64,000 nt of DNA from Rhodopseudomonas palustris. Lineage in GTDB: Bacteria > Pseudomonadota > Alphaproteobacteria > Rhizobiales > Xanthobacteraceae. Under the pieces are notes generated by a model that was given only the letters and a program-made list of their open reading frames with translations, was not told the origin of the DNA and did no database searches. Of this stretch, positions 51,781 to 61,161 are shown one piece after another (the first letter of the stretch is position 1; every line of letters starts with the position of its first letter). The DNA lies in the NCBI RefSeq assembly GCF_013415845.1, contig NZ_CP058907.1, forward strand, positions 3,224,001 to 3,288,000, written 5' to 3'. The position numbers were made by a program, and so were the translations under genes.

Positions 51781-53280
51781 TCAGTACTCGATCCCGAGCG
51801 CGTCATAGAGCCGGCGATGCACCGCCGGCATCGTCTCGGTCAGATCCTCGGCGATCAGACCGGGGCCGGCCTCGCAGGCCGCCTCGCCGTGCATCCACAC
51901 GCCGATGCAGGCGGCTTCGAACGCCGGCACGCGCTGCGCCAGCAGGCCGGTGATGATCCCGGTGAGCACATCGCCGGAGCCGGCGGTCGCCAGCCACGGC
52001 GGCGCATTGGCGGCGATCGCCGCACGGCCGTCCGGCGACGCCACCACCGTATCGGCGCCCTTGAGCAGCACCACGGCGCCGGAACGCTGCGCCGCTACGC
52101 GCACCCGTTCAAGCTTCGAGCGAAGTGGATTTTTGTTGCTCATATCGCTGAACAGGCGCGGAAATTCGCCTTCGTGCGGGGTCAGCACGACCTGCGGACT
52201 GCTGGCCGATTTGATCGCCTCGAACAGCTCGTCCGGATGTCCGGCGAAGCTGGTCAGCGCGTCAGCATCGAGCACCACCGCGGCGCCAGCGGCCAGCGCC
52301 GCCAGCACCTTGCCCCGGGTCTCCTCACCGATCCCGGCGCCCGGCCCGATGCCGATGGCGTTGAAGCGGCGGTCGGCCAGCATCGTGCCAAGTTCGTCCG
52401 GCGTATCGACCGGCCGCACCATCACCGCCGTGAGAGCCGCCGCATTCACGGCCAGCGCGTCGCGGGGCGATGCCACAGTCACGAGCCCCGCGCCGGCGCG
52501 GAGGGCGCCGCGGGCGGCCAGCCGCGCCGCCCCGGTTTGGGACAGCTCGCCCGACACCACCACCGCGTGGCCGCGGCCGTATTTGTGGCCGTCGGCGCGC
52601 GGCACCGGGAAGTCCGGCAGCCATAGATCGGGGTCATTTTCGAATGCCTGCGGACGGATTTCGCCCAGCACCCCGGGCTCGATGCCGATGTCGACGAGGC
52701 GGACCTGACCGCAATGCAGCCGGCCGGGCAGCAGCAGGTGACCGATCTTGCGGCGGAAGAAGGTAACTGTTTCGCGCGCCCGGATCGCCGCGCCCATCAC
52801 GGCGCCGGTGGCGCCGTTGATGCCGCTCGGCAGATCGACCGCCAGCACCGGCACGCCGCTGTGGTTCACGGCCTCGATCACCTCGAGCGCCTGATCCTTG
52901 ACCGGCCGGTTGAGGCCGGAGCCGAACAGCGCATCGATGATCAGCGCGGGCGCCCCGATCGACTGGGTCAGGAACGGCAGCAGCGGCCCCCTCCACTCCC
53001 GCGCCGCAAGCGCCGCATCGCCCTTCAGTGCCTCGCGCTCGCCGAGCAGCATCACGTGCACGGTGCGGCCGAGTGCAACTAATTCGGTCGCGGCGATCAG
53101 CCCGTCGCCGCCGTTATTGCCGGGGCCCGCGATCACCAGGATCGGACCCTCGTCCGCCATCTCGATCGCCGCCTGCGCGACATGGCGGCCGGCGTGCAGC
53201 ATCAGCGCGAACCCCGACGATCCTCCGGCGATCGTCAGAAGGTCGGCGCGGTCCATTTCAGCGGGCGTCAAAAGTTCCAT
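51781..53280 (-). CDS. nnr: Bifunctional NAD(P)HX epimerase/ADP-dependent dehydratase
   Basis: Repairs hydrated NADH and NADPH. The 499-aa protein joins an N-terminal YjeF epimerase domain, with GPGNNGGDGLIAATEL (about residues 51-66) and DALFGSGLNRPV, to a C-terminal ribokinase-like dehydratase domain with VLTPHEGEFPRL and the nucleotide motif TAGSGDVLTGIITGLLAQ. I prefer the ATG at 53280 over the TTG two codons upstream. It lies back to back with glnB. Confidence 0.93.
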   Translation of the reverse strand: MELLTPAEMDRADLLTIAGGSSGFALMLHAGRHVAQAAIEMADEGPILVIAGPGNNGGDGLIAATELVALGRTVHVMLLGEREALKGDAALAAREWRGPLLPFLTQSIGAPALIIDALFGSGLNRPVKDQALEVIEAVNHSGVPVLAVDLPSGINGATGAVMGAAIRARETVTFFRRKIGHLLLPGRLHCGQVRLVDIGIEPGVLGEIRPQAFENDPDLWLPDFPVPRADGHKYGRGHAVVVSGELSQTGAARLAARGALRAGAGLVTVASPRDALAVNAAALTAVMVRPVDTPDELGTMLADRRFNAIGIGPGAGIGEETRGKVLAALAAGAAVVLDADALTSFAGHPDELFEAIKSASSPQVVLTPHEGEFPRLFSDMSNKNPLRSKLERVRVAAQRSGAVVLLKGADTVVASPDGRAAIAANAPPWLATAGSGDVLTGIITGLLAQRVPAFEAACIGVWMHGEAACEAGPGLIAEDLTETMPAVHRRLYDALGIEY

Positions 53281-53691
53281 GCCCAATTCCCGGTACAGTC
53301 GCCTGCAGCGAAGGCAGCATCATCGGTGCGAGACCGGACAAAACCTTCAAATGCACAAGACATGAGCTGATTGCTGAATAATTAATCAGGCAAAGCTCAT
53401 TTTGCATCCGCTCAGTGAGCCATGCGGGCGATTAATATCCTGATAAAGCTTCATAATCGGCCAGTGCGCAAATTGGCACGGACCCTGCTTTTACGGAAGC
53501 CAGTTTCGATCCCTCGCGCTCGCCTCTTGTAGGCGGGGTGTGCGCGATCGTCTCTGAGTTCCGGCCTGGCGGGGCTTGGGGGCGGTGTTGCTCACCCATT
53601 CGGCCGCGGCGTTATCGATCAACTGCGCAGCGTCGCGCAATCTGGCATACACATGCCGACTCACGACGTGGGAAGTCCGGGGAGAGTGTAA
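53281..53691. promoter_or_regulatory. nnr-glnB divergent control region
   Basis: 411 bases between two divergent starts. It contains a sigma-54 promoter for glnB (listed separately) and, around 53391-53408, an A+T-rich interrupted palindrome GCAAA-N6-TTTGC that could be part of an upstream activator site. Regularly spaced TGATTA/TAATCA-like elements between 53360 and 53450 also look regulatory. NtrC sites would be expected here, but I cannot identify a textbook match. Confidence 0.5.
53473..53490 (+). promoter_or_regulatory. Sigma-54 promoter of glnB-glnA
   Basis: TTGGCACGGACCCTGCTT matches the -24/-12 promoter: GG at 53475-53476 and GC at 53487-53488 are exactly ten bases apart, with the TGGCAC core perfect. 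Transcription would start near 53500, about 190 bases before the glnB start. Nitrogen-controlled glnBA transcription by RpoN and NtrC is established in related bacteria. Confidence 0.85.
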
Positions 53692-54030
<339 letters not shown>

Positions 54031-54068
54031 GCACCCGGCCTATCAACCCTCGCCTGATCGCATCACCT

Positions 54069-54087
54069 GGCGGCCGATCCGGCCGCC
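54069..54087 (+). other. Hairpin between glnB and glnA
   Basis: Perfect 7-bp stem GGCGGCC/GGCCGCC with a 5-base loop, 32 bases before the glnA ATG. It is followed by ATTTCACG, not a T-run, so it may attenuate or protect the transcript rather than end it. Confidence 0.5.
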
Positions 54088-54119
54088 ATTTCACGACGAC
54101 CCGTAGCAAAGGGGTACTC

Positions 54120-55529
54120 ATGACGACCGCTAAAGAAGTCCTGAAATCCATCAAGGACAACGACGTGAAATACGTCGATCTGCGTTTCACCGATCCGCGC
54201 GGCAAGTGGCAGCATGTCACCTTCGACGTGTCGATGATCGACGAGGAGATCTTCTCCGAAGGCACCATGTTCGACGGCTCCTCGATCGCCGGTTGGAAGG
54301 CGATCAACGAGTCCGACATGACGCTGATGCCCGATCCGGCGACCGCCACGATCGATCCGTTCTTCGCAGAGACCACCATGGTGATCACCTGCGACATCCT
54401 CGAGCCGTCGACCGGCGAGCCCTACAACCGCGACCCGCGCGGCATCGCCAAGAAGGCGGAAGCCCAGGTCAAGGCGCTCGGCATCGGCGACAGCGTGTTC
54501 GTCGGCCCCGAAGCCGAGTTCTTCGTGTTCGACGACGTGCGCTATTCGGCGAGCCCGTACAACACCGGCTTCAAACTGGACTCGTCGGAACTGCCGACCA
54601 ACTCGGACACCGAGTACGAAGGCGGCAACCTCGGCCACCGCATCCGCACCAAGGCCGGTTACTTCCCGGTGCCGCCGCAGGACTCCGTGCAGGACATGCG
54701 CTCGGAGATGCTCGGCGCGATGGCCAAGATGGGCGTCAAGGTCGAGAAGCATCACCACGAAGTCGCTTCGGCCCAGCACGAGCTCGGCATGAAGTTCGAC
54801 ACCCTGACCCACATGGCCGACCAGATGCAGATCTACAAGTACTGCATCCATCAGGTCGCCCACATCTACGGCAAGACCGCGACCTTCATGCCGAAGCCGG
54901 TGTTCGGCGACAACGGCTCGGGCATGCACGTGCACCAGTCGATCTGGAAGGACGGCAAGCCGACCTTCGCCGGCAACAAGTACGCCGACCTGTCGGAAAC
55001 CTGCCTCCACTACATCGGCGGCATCATCAAGCACGCCAAGGCGATCAACGCCTTCACCAACCCGTCGACCAACTCCTACAAGCGTCTGGTCCCGGGCTAT
55101 GAAGCGCCGGTGCTGCTGGCCTACTCGGCCCGCAACCGCTCGGCCTCGTGCCGTATCCCCTACACCACCTCGCCGAAGGCCAAGCGCGTCGAAGTCCGCT
55201 TCCCGGACCCGATGGCCAATCCGTATCTCGCCTTCGCGGCGATGCTGATGGCCGGCCTCGACGGCATCAAGAACAAGATCGATCCGGGTCCGGCGATGGA
55301 CAAGGACCTGTACGATCTGCCGAAGGAAGAGCTGAAGCAGATCCCGACCGTTTGCGGCAGCTTGCGCGAAGCGCTCGAGAACCTCGACAAGGACCGCGCC
55401 TTCCTCAAGGCCGGCGGCGTGTTCGATGACGACTTCATCGACGCCTTCATCGAGCTGAAGATGACCGAAGTGGCGCGGTTCGAAATGACCCCGCACCCGG
55501 TCGAGTTCGAGATGTACTACTCGTACTAA
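54120..55529 (+). CDS. glnA: Glutamine synthetase type I
   Basis: Makes glutamine from glutamate, ammonia and ATP; a dodecamer, 469 residues. Conserved sequences are FDGSSIAGW (Asp50-loop, about residues 50-58), [11 protein letters not shown], the [15 protein letters not shown] active-site stretch and NRSASCRIP. Tyr398 in [11 protein letters not shown] is the adenylylation site, so activity is under GlnE control. An AAGGGG ribosome site precedes the ATG, and glnB lies upstream in the same operon. Confidence 0.98.
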   Translation: MTTAKEVLKSIKDNDVKYVDLRFTDPRGKWQHVTFDVSMIDEEIFSEGTMFDGSSIAGWKAINESDMTLMPDPATATIDPFFAETTMVITCDILEPSTGEPYNRDPRGIAKKAEAQVKALGIGDSVFVGPEAEFFVFDDVRYSASPYNTGFKLDSSELPTNSDTEYEGGNLGHRIRTKAGYFPVPPQDSVQDMRSEMLGAMAKMGVKVEKHHHEVASAQHELGMKFDTLTHMADQMQIYKYCIHQVAHIYGKTATFMPKPVFGDNGSGMHVHQSIWKDGKPTFAGNKYADLSETCLHYIGGIIKHAKAINAFTNPSTNSYKRLVPGYEAPVLLAYSARNRSASCRIPYTTSPKAKRVEVRFPDPMANPYLAFAAMLMAGLDGIKNKIDPGPAMDKDLYDLPKEELKQIPTVCGSLREALENLDKDRAFLKAGGVFDDDFIDAFIELKMTEVARFEMTPHPVEFEMYYSY

Positions 55530-55553
55530 TCGCTTCGGCGACACCACTCAGGG

Positions 55554-55587
55554 AAAGGCGCTCCTCGCGGGGCGCCTTTTTCTTTTT
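55554..55587 (+). terminator. Intrinsic terminator of glnB-glnA
   Basis: 8-bp stem AAAGGCGC/GCGCCTTT with a 10-base loop, followed by TTTTTCTTTTT-like sequence. It begins 25 bases after the glnA stop codon. Confidence 0.88.
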
Positions 55588-55770
55588 GGATCGAACAACG
55601 CCGTGCCGCGGCCGGTGCTCTGCAAGACCACGCGGTGAGACGTGCTGGCGCGCCATCCCGAACCATCCGCCACAGGTGATGCGTCCGCGTGAAGGACACA
55701 CCGCAGCCACCTGGCGCACGCCGCACGCCGCAGCGGCCACGTCGCCCCGGTTGATTCAGCTCAAAGCCTC

Positions 55771-55786
55771 ATTCATTCGAATGAAT
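55771..55786. promoter_or_regulatory. Perfect 16-bp palindrome, probable TetR operator
   Basis: ATTCATTCGAATGAAT is a perfect palindrome ending 27 bases before the ATG of the TetR-family gene. The size, symmetry and position between the glnA terminator and the regulator are what an autoregulatory TetR operator looks like. The A+T-rich sequence on its right (TAAAC) may overlap the promoter. Confidence 0.75.
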
Positions 55787-55813
55787 TAAACAGACGCCGA
55801 TGAGGCGCCGACG

Positions 55814-56563
55814 ATGAAGTCCAACGGCCACGCAACCAAGCTCCGCACCACGCCGTCCCTCGGCGGCCAGAGCCACGACACCCGCGCCCGGATGATCGAG
55901 GCTGCGATCGAGGTGTTCGGATCGGTCGGCTACGACGGCGCCACCACCCGCCAGCTCGCCGAGCGAGCCGGCGTGAATCAGGCCGCAATCCCCTACCATT
56001 TCGGCGGCAAGCGCGAGCTGTATGTGGCCGCCGCGCAAGCCATCGCCGATTACATGCGATCCCGCATCGAGCCGCTGATCGACGAACTGCGCAGCGCCAG
56101 TGTCGATCCAGTCGGCCACATCGACGCGGTGGTGATGCGGTTCTTCCAGTTCATCGCCGGCGATGAGGAGCCGGAGGCCTGGACGGTGTTCTTCGTGCGC
56201 TGCGAGCGCGACGCCGACGACGCCTTCCGCATCATCTACTATCAATCGGTCGCGCGGTTTCAGGCCGCCTTGATCGCGGAAGTGGCCGCCGCCACCGGAC
56301 GTTCGCCGGATGACGAGGACCTGAAGGTACGGGTCGCCGTCGTGCTCGGCGCGATCTCCAACTTCCGCACGCTGCGCAACGTCATGCTGAGTTCACTCGG
56401 CTGGGACACATTCGACGCCGAGCGGAAGCGGACCGTGGAGACTGCAGTCCGGCGACTGGCGCTGGCCGAATTGCTCGGCATCCACGCCGACGCCCCGTCC
56501 GACGTCCATCCCCCGCTCGGCTCCACGTCCGGGGCTCAACCATCACCCACGGCCAGACCGTAA
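55814..56563 (+). CDS. TetR-family regulator (CerR/DUF1956 type)
   Basis: A 249-aa repressor. The N-terminal helix-turn-helix reads MIEAAIEVFGSVGYDGATTRQLAERAGVNQAAIPYHFGGKREL in pieces; the recognition part is GVNQAAIPYHFGGK (about residues 53-66). The C-terminal ligand domain resembles the CerR/YbiH DUF1956 type. The last 25 residues are a Pro/Ser-rich tail. A perfect palindrome lies upstream, and a gene for an unknown helical protein follows 12 bases after the stop. Classical relatives sit beside HlyD/ABC efflux genes; those are absent here. Confidence 0.88.
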   Translation: MKSNGHATKLRTTPSLGGQSHDTRARMIEAAIEVFGSVGYDGATTRQLAERAGVNQAAIPYHFGGKRELYVAAAQAIADYMRSRIEPLIDELRSASVDPVGHIDAVVMRFFQFIAGDEEPEAWTVFFVRCERDADDAFRIIYYQSVARFQAALIAEVAAATGRSPDDEDLKVRVAVVLGAISNFRTLRNVMLSSLGWDTFDAERKRTVETAVRRLALAELLGIHADAPSDVHPPLGSTSGAQPSPTARP

Positions 56564-56575
56564 AAGGAGGCTGCC

Positions 56576-57187
56576 ATGACCAAGCCCGATCTTACTCAAG
56601 CCTATCTGGAATGGACCAAGCAGAAGCTCGACGAGTCCGCCGCGACGATCGCCAAGATCGAGGAAGCGGCCGCCAAGATCGGCGATGCCTCGAGCGCCAA
56701 GGCGCAGGAAGCGCTCGCGCAGCTCCGCACCGCGCGTGACGCCTTCCAGGCTCAGGTGAGCGCGGTGCAAGCCGATTTCGGCGCCTCCAAGCAGGTGACC
56801 GATGCGGCGCTGTCAGCGGTCTCGGCGCAATGGAACGAGGTCGAACTGGCGTTCCAGAAATTCCTCGGCGCCGCCGGCGATCAGGCCGGGCTGGTCAAGG
56901 ACGCGCTCGCCGCCCGCGCCGAAGCGCAGCGCCAGTCGTTCCTGTCGTCGCTGGAGACGATCCACACCGGTGCCGCCGCGGCACTCGAACAGGGCCGCAA
57001 GGAAATGGAATCCTCGCTGCGCCGCTGGACCGAGGAAACAGAAAAGACGCTCGGCCCGAAGCTGACTCAATTGTCAGCCGCCGGCGACGAGACCTGGAAC
57101 GCGCTGAAGGCCGGCCTCGACGAGACCGCCGCAGTGTACGAGAAGACCTGGGCGCGGATCTCGCAGGCGTTCACGAAGCCCAAGTAA
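56576..57187 (+). CDS. 203-aa helical, coiled-coil-like protein, unknown function
   Basis: An almost entirely alpha-helical protein without signal peptide or membrane segment. It is rich in Ala, Gln, Glu and Lys, with heptad-like spacing from about residue 15 to 190 (for example QKLDESAATIAKIEEAAAKI and KALAQLRTARDAFQAQ-like stretches). It resembles phasins or apolipoprotein-like amphipathic proteins in composition only; I recognise no family motif. A strong AAGGAGG ribosome site, seven bases before the ATG, and the 12-base gap to the TetR gene show that it is a real co-transcribed gene. The regulator is therefore likely to control it. Confidence 0.78.
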   Translation: MTKPDLTQAYLEWTKQKLDESAATIAKIEEAAAKIGDASSAKAQEALAQLRTARDAFQAQVSAVQADFGASKQVTDAALSAVSAQWNEVELAFQKFLGAAGDQAGLVKDALAARAEAQRQSFLSSLETIHTGAAAALEQGRKEMESSLRRWTEETEKTLGPKLTQLSAAGDETWNALKAGLDETAAVYEKTWARISQAFTKPK

Positions 57188-57208
57188 CAGCGACTGAACA
57201 TGCCAAGC

Positions 57209-57295
57209 GTCATGGCCGGGCTTGTCCCGGCCATCTACGTCTTCGATCTTGCGAAATCTTACGACGTGGATGCCCGCGACGAGCGCGGGCATGAC
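57209..57295. repeat. Palindromic intergenic repeat (GTCATGGCCGGG type)
   Basis: An 87-bp element bounded by GTCATG and CATGAC. It holds two internal hairpins, GGCCGGG/CCCGGCC at 57214-57232 and GCCCGCG/CGCGGGC at 57272-57290, and ACGT-bearing inner arms. It matches in style a repeat widely scattered in Rhodopseudomonas and Bradyrhizobium genomes. It lies between the convergent helical-protein gene and bioA. Confidence 0.8.
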
Positions 57296-57329
57296 GGGTT
57301 GAATGCGGTCTTGATCACCGATACGCCGC

Positions 57330-58607
57330 TCAACCCGCATCGCTCCCACGCGCCAGCACCTCGGGTGCCGCGGCGATCGCCTCATACACCGCCTCGATCT
57401 CCACCGCCGTGCTGCAATACGGCGGCATCAGATAGATCGTGTTGCCGAGCGGGCGGACCAACAGACCGCGATTGATAAAGTATGCGTACAGCCGCGGCCC
57501 GACGTCGGCCAGATAGCCGCTGTCGCCGACCTGCAGATCGACCGCCGCGATGGTGCCAATCTGGCGGACATTGCTGAAACGTGCATCGTCCCTGAAACGA
57601 TCCAGCGCGCGAGCGTGGACGGCCGCCAGATCGTCGATCCGTTGCCGTACCGGCTCGCTCGCCCACACCTGAAGATTGGCCAGCGCCGCAGCGCAGGCGA
57701 TCGGGTTGGCGGTGTAGGAGCTGGAGTGAAAGAACGTCTTGCGCCGGTCGGTCGAGAAATGCGCGTCGAAGATCTCGCGCTGGCACATCGTCACCGCGAG
57801 CGGCACCGAGCCGCCGGTCAGGCCCTTCGAGTAGCAGGCGATGTCGGGCACGATATTCGCTTGCTCGCACGCGAACAGCGTGCCGGTGCGGCCCCAACCG
57901 GTCATCACTTCGTCGGCGATCAGCAGCACGCCGTGCGCCTTGCAGATCCGTGCCATCTCGGCCAGCACCCAGGGCGGATAGATCAGCATGCCTCCGGCCC
58001 CGAGCACCAGCGGCTCGACGATCAGCGCCGCCACCGCCTCATTGCGGCATGCCTGCTCCAGCGCGTCGAGCGTTGCCTGCTCGGCGCCCGCGCGCGGAAA
58101 CGGCAGCCGGCTGACATCGAACAGCAGCGGGTCATACGGCGCATTGAACACGCCGCGCTCACCGACCGACATGCCGCCGATGGTGTCGCCATGATACGCG
58201 CCTTCCAGCGCCAGAATACGCCGCCGGCTCTCGCCGGAATGCAGCCAATAGCCGAGTGCCATCTTGAGGCCGACCTCGACCGAGGTCGAGCCGCTGTCGG
58301 AGAAGAACACGTGCGTCAGCTCGGGCGGCGTGATCTCGACCAGGCGCTGCGCAAGCTGTTCGGCCGGCGGATGGGTGAAGCCGGCAAAGATGATCTGATC
58401 GAGCTGGTCGGCCTGCTGCTTGATCGCCGAGATGATTGTCGGATGGCGATGACCATGCGTCACCACCCACCACGAGCTGATCGCATCGAAGATCCGCCGC
58501 CCGTCATCGGCTTGAAGCCAAGCGCCCTCGCTGTGCACGATCGTCGGGGTGTCGCCCTGCACCGCATGCTGGGTGAACGGATGCCAGACCGGCGAGGCGT
58601 GGCTCAT
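57330..58607 (-). CDS. bioA: Adenosylmethionine-8-amino-7-oxononanoate aminotransferase
   Basis: Third step of biotin ring assembly: converts KAPA to DAPA using S-adenosylmethionine as amino donor and PLP. The 425-aa protein has the class III aminotransferase features: HPFTQHA near the start, [50 protein letters not shown] and the PLP lysine in [13 protein letters not shown]. The ATG overlaps the bioD stop (ATGA), so the operon reads bioF-bioD-bioA. Confidence 0.96.
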   Translation of the reverse strand: MSHASPVWHPFTQHAVQGDTPTIVHSEGAWLQADDGRRIFDAISSWWVVTHGHRHPTIISAIKQQADQLDQIIFAGFTHPPAEQLAQRLVEITPPELTHVFFSDSGSTSVEVGLKMALGYWLHSGESRRRILALEGAYHGDTIGGMSVGERGVFNAPYDPLLFDVSRLPFPRAGAEQATLDALEQACRNEAVAALIVEPLVLGAGGMLIYPPWVLAEMARICKAHGVLLIADEVMTGWGRTGTLFACEQANIVPDIACYSKGLTGGSVPLAVTMCQREIFDAHFSTDRRKTFFHSSSYTANPIACAAALANLQVWASEPVRQRIDDLAAVHARALDRFRDDARFSNVRQIGTIAAVDLQVGDSGYLADVGPRLYAYFINRGLLVRPLGNTIYLMPPYCSTAVEIEAVYEAIAAAPEVLARGSDAG

Positions 58608-59242
58608 GGCGCGTCTCCGAGGAAATCGCGAGGCTCGAACGCCGCTGCGAACGCAGCGCGTAGCGCGGCCGCATCAAGCCGCTCCAGCCGGGGCAACCGG
58701 CCGAGCCGGCGGGTATGGCCGAGTTCGACGATGATCTGCTCGGAGTCGAGGTTCTCATCGCCGAGGAAGGCGACGCCGAGCAGCGGAATGTCGCGCGCCC
58801 TGATCGCTTCGATCGACAGCAGCGTGTGGTTGATCGTGCCGAGCGAGGTGCGGGCACATAGCACCAGCGGCACTCCCCAGCGCGCGAACACATCGATGTA
58901 GGTGGTCTCGCGCGTCAGCGGCACCATCAATCCGCCGGCGCCTTCGACCACCAGCGGACGCGGCACCGAAGGCAATTCGAGCGCGGCGACGTCGATGTCG
59001 ACACCGTCGATCTCCGCGGCGAGATGCGGCGAGGCGGGCGTCTTCAGCCGGTAGCGTTCCGGCAGGATCCTATCGGCTGCGAGCCCCGACAGCCGCTGCA
59101 CGGCGCCGGAGTCGGTCTCGTCTTCGAGTCCGGACTGCACCGGCTTCCAATAGGTGGCGTCCAGCGCGCCGGCGAGTGCGGCGGCAAACACGGTCTTGCC
59201 GATGCCGGTGTCGGTGCCGGTGACGACGATCCGCGCGCTCAT
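58604..59242 (-). CDS. bioD: Dethiobiotin synthetase
   Basis: ATP-dependent carboxylase that closes the ureido ring of biotin, 212 residues. The P-loop [17 protein letters not shown] is at about residues 9-25, [11 protein letters not shown] follows, then the [11 protein letters not shown] magnesium-site loop. The ATG at 59242 overlaps the bioF stop and the stop overlaps the bioA start. A longer open frame upstream is antisense-like sequence and was not used. Confidence 0.95.
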   Translation of the reverse strand: MSARIVVTGTDTGIGKTVFAAALAGALDATYWKPVQSGLEDETDSGAVQRLSGLAADRILPERYRLKTPASPHLAAEIDGVDIDVAALELPSVPRPLVVEGAGGLMVPLTRETTYIDVFARWGVPLVLCARTSLGTINHTLLSIEAIRARDIPLLGVAFLGDENLDSEQIIVELGHTRRLGRLPRLERLDAAALRAAFAAAFEPRDFLGDAP

Positions 59243-60369
59243 GCCGCCGCCCTCATATCTTCGGCAAGCGCTGCGAACAGCGAGGCGATCACGTCCTCGG
59301 ACAGATTGGCGCTGAGCGCGATGCGCAGCCGCGCGGTGCCTTCCGGCACCGTCGGCGGCCGGATCGCGCGAACGTCGAAGCCACGCCGCTGCAGCGATGC
59401 CGCGAGCGCCACCGCCGTGCTGTTGGCACCGACGATGATCGGCAGGATGTGCGAGCCCGACGAGGTGATGCCGCAACGCTGCTTCAGTTCGCGATCCGCG
59501 AACGCGACCAGCGCGGCGAGCCGCTCCCGTCGCTCCGGCCGGGTGCGGCTGATGTCGAGCGCCGCGCGCGTCACCGCCGCAATCAGCGGCGACGGCGCGG
59601 TGGCGAAGATAAACGGCCGCGCCCGGTTGACCAGGAAGTCGCGCACGATCTTCGGACCGAGCACAAAGCCGCCCATGGTGCCGAGCGCCTTGCCGCAGGT
59701 ATGCAGGGTGATGACGTTGGCACGGCCCTCGAACGAAGCGGCCAGTCCCCGCCCCTCCGGTCCGGCGACGCCGGTCGCATGCGCCTCGTCGATCACCAGA
59801 ATGGCGTCGTGCCGATCCGCCACCGCGACCAGCTCGTCGAGCCGCGGGCTGTCGCCATCCATGCTGTACACGCTCTCCACCGCGATCCAGGCGCGGCCAC
59901 GGCCACCGTTGGCCCGCCATTGCCGCAGCCGCGCGTCGAACGCCTCGATATCACTGTGGGGCACGCTTTCGCAGGTCGCGCGACCGCGGCGCATGCCTTC
60001 GTGCACGCTGGCATGGATCAGCTCATCGTACAGCACGAGATCGCCACGCTGCGGCAGCGTCGCGAAGATCGCGTGATTGGCGCTGAAGCCGCCGCCGAGA
60101 TACAGCGCGCTTTCTGCGCCGAAGTAATCAGCCGCTTCCGCTTCGAGCGCTTCGTGCTCTTCATGATTACCACGCAGCAATCGCGAGCCGCCGGCTCCGA
60201 TCGGCACGCCGCGCGCAACCGCATTGGCGGCGGCCTGGCGCAACTCGTCGGACTCGGCAAGGCCGAGGTAATCATTGGAAGTGAAGTCGACGCCGGCGCG
60301 CGGCTGGAGCTTGCGTCGCCGCCCCGCATCCGCAAGTGAACGCAGGTCGGCTTCAAGGCTCTGGTACAT
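59239..60369 (-). CDS. bioF: 8-amino-7-oxononanoate synthase
   Basis: PLP enzyme that condenses pimeloyl-thioester with alanine, 376 residues. Landmarks are [11 protein letters not shown] (about residues 28-38), [47 protein letters not shown] and the PLP lysine in [16 protein letters not shown]. The ATG at 60369 has an AGGA ribosome site. It is the first gene of the bio cluster; no bioB or bioC is in the window, and no BioR-type palindrome was found upstream. Confidence 0.95.
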   Translation of the reverse strand: MYQSLEADLRSLADAGRRRKLQPRAGVDFTSNDYLGLAESDELRQAAANAVARGVPIGAGGSRLLRGNHEEHEALEAEAADYFGAESALYLGGGFSANHAIFATLPQRGDLVLYDELIHASVHEGMRRGRATCESVPHSDIEAFDARLRQWRANGGRGRAWIAVESVYSMDGDSPRLDELVAVADRHDAILVIDEAHATGVAGPEGRGLAASFEGRANVITLHTCGKALGTMGGFVLGPKIVRDFLVNRARPFIFATAPSPLIAAVTRAALDISRTRPERRERLAALVAFADRELKQRCGITSSGSHILPIIVGANSTAVALAASLQRRGFDVRAIRPPTVPEGTARLRIALSANLSEDVIASLFAALAEDMRAAA

Positions 60370-60509
60370 CGATCCTAGTCCTGGTGGTGCGGCAGCTTGC
60401 CGCAGTGCGGGCGCTACCGTCGTTTGACCGCCGCAGGTGGAGGTTAAGCGGCGCGCGAGCGGCCGAAGGGCGGTGGGAACCACACAGGCCGGCTCAGCGC
60501 GGCCCTTGC

Positions 60510-61073
60510 TTAGCGCGCGTCGTCGAGCTCGTCACTGTCCTCGTCATAGCCCCGCTCGGACGGGCCCATCACGATCTCGTTGCGCAGGGCCTCGAACCGA
60601 CGCCTGGTTTCCTGATCGCGGGCCGCGATGAAGGCAATCGCGTCGGCGCGCGGCATCGGGCCGCTGGAGATCGGATGCACGCTGGCCCCGATCGTCTCGT
60701 CGACGAAATAACCGCGGTCGTCGCGGCGCATGCGCCATTTGAAGCGCAGCGCATCCAGCGGACCCGGTCCCTCTCGGGTGTAACGTTCGAGATCGTCGTC
60801 GCCGTCGTCGGGCTCCGGCACCGCCGCCGAGGCGGCCTCCTCAGCAGGCTTGGCCTGCTCAGTAGCATCCGTGGGCTCGGAGACATCGCGGTCGGACACC
60901 GCTTCGGCCGCAACAGGCTCGTCGCCCTGCGCACCGGCATCGGACGAGGGCGGGACAGAGGGCGCACCCTCCTCCGGCACCACTTCGTCTCGCGCCTCCG
61001 CGTTGGCGTCGGGCCTTTCGAAGATGCTCGCAATCGCCGCGAGCGCTTCATCGGTTGGGTCGTTGGCAGTCAA
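60510..61073 (-). CDS. Acidic hypothetical protein with TTG start
   Basis: A 187-aa cytoplasmic protein. The first half is disordered and rich in Glu, Asp, Ala, Pro and Ser. The second half, from about residue 95, is more ordered (LDALRFKWRMRRDDRGYFVDETIG, then MPRADAIAFIAARDQETRRRFEALRNEIVMG). I recognise no family. I chose a TTG at 61073 because GGGGGAG stands seven bases before it; the longer ATG-initiated frame (61121) has no ribosome site. The tail (YDEDSDELDDAR) is again acidic. It is upstream of the amidase stop region on the same strand. Confidence 0.7.
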   Translation of the reverse strand: MTANDPTDEALAAIASIFERPDANAEARDEVVPEEGAPSVPPSSDAGAQGDEPVAAEAVSDRDVSEPTDATEQAKPAEEAASAAVPEPDDGDDDLERYTREGPGPLDALRFKWRMRRDDRGYFVDETIGASVHPISSGPMPRADAIAFIAARDQETRRRFEALRNEIVMGPSERGYDEDSDELDDAR

Positions 61074-61161
61074 TACAAAGCTCCCCCAGTTCGGCCTGAA
61101 GACAACAGCAAGGCCGAACACGTCAACGCCGACAATGGTCGCTGGTTTCTATTTTGTGTGG

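Noticed and set aside
51781..52626. Plus-strand frames across nnr
   Set aside because: Antisense shadows of the NAD(P)HX repair enzyme, whose epimerase and dehydratase motifs are intact on the minus strand.
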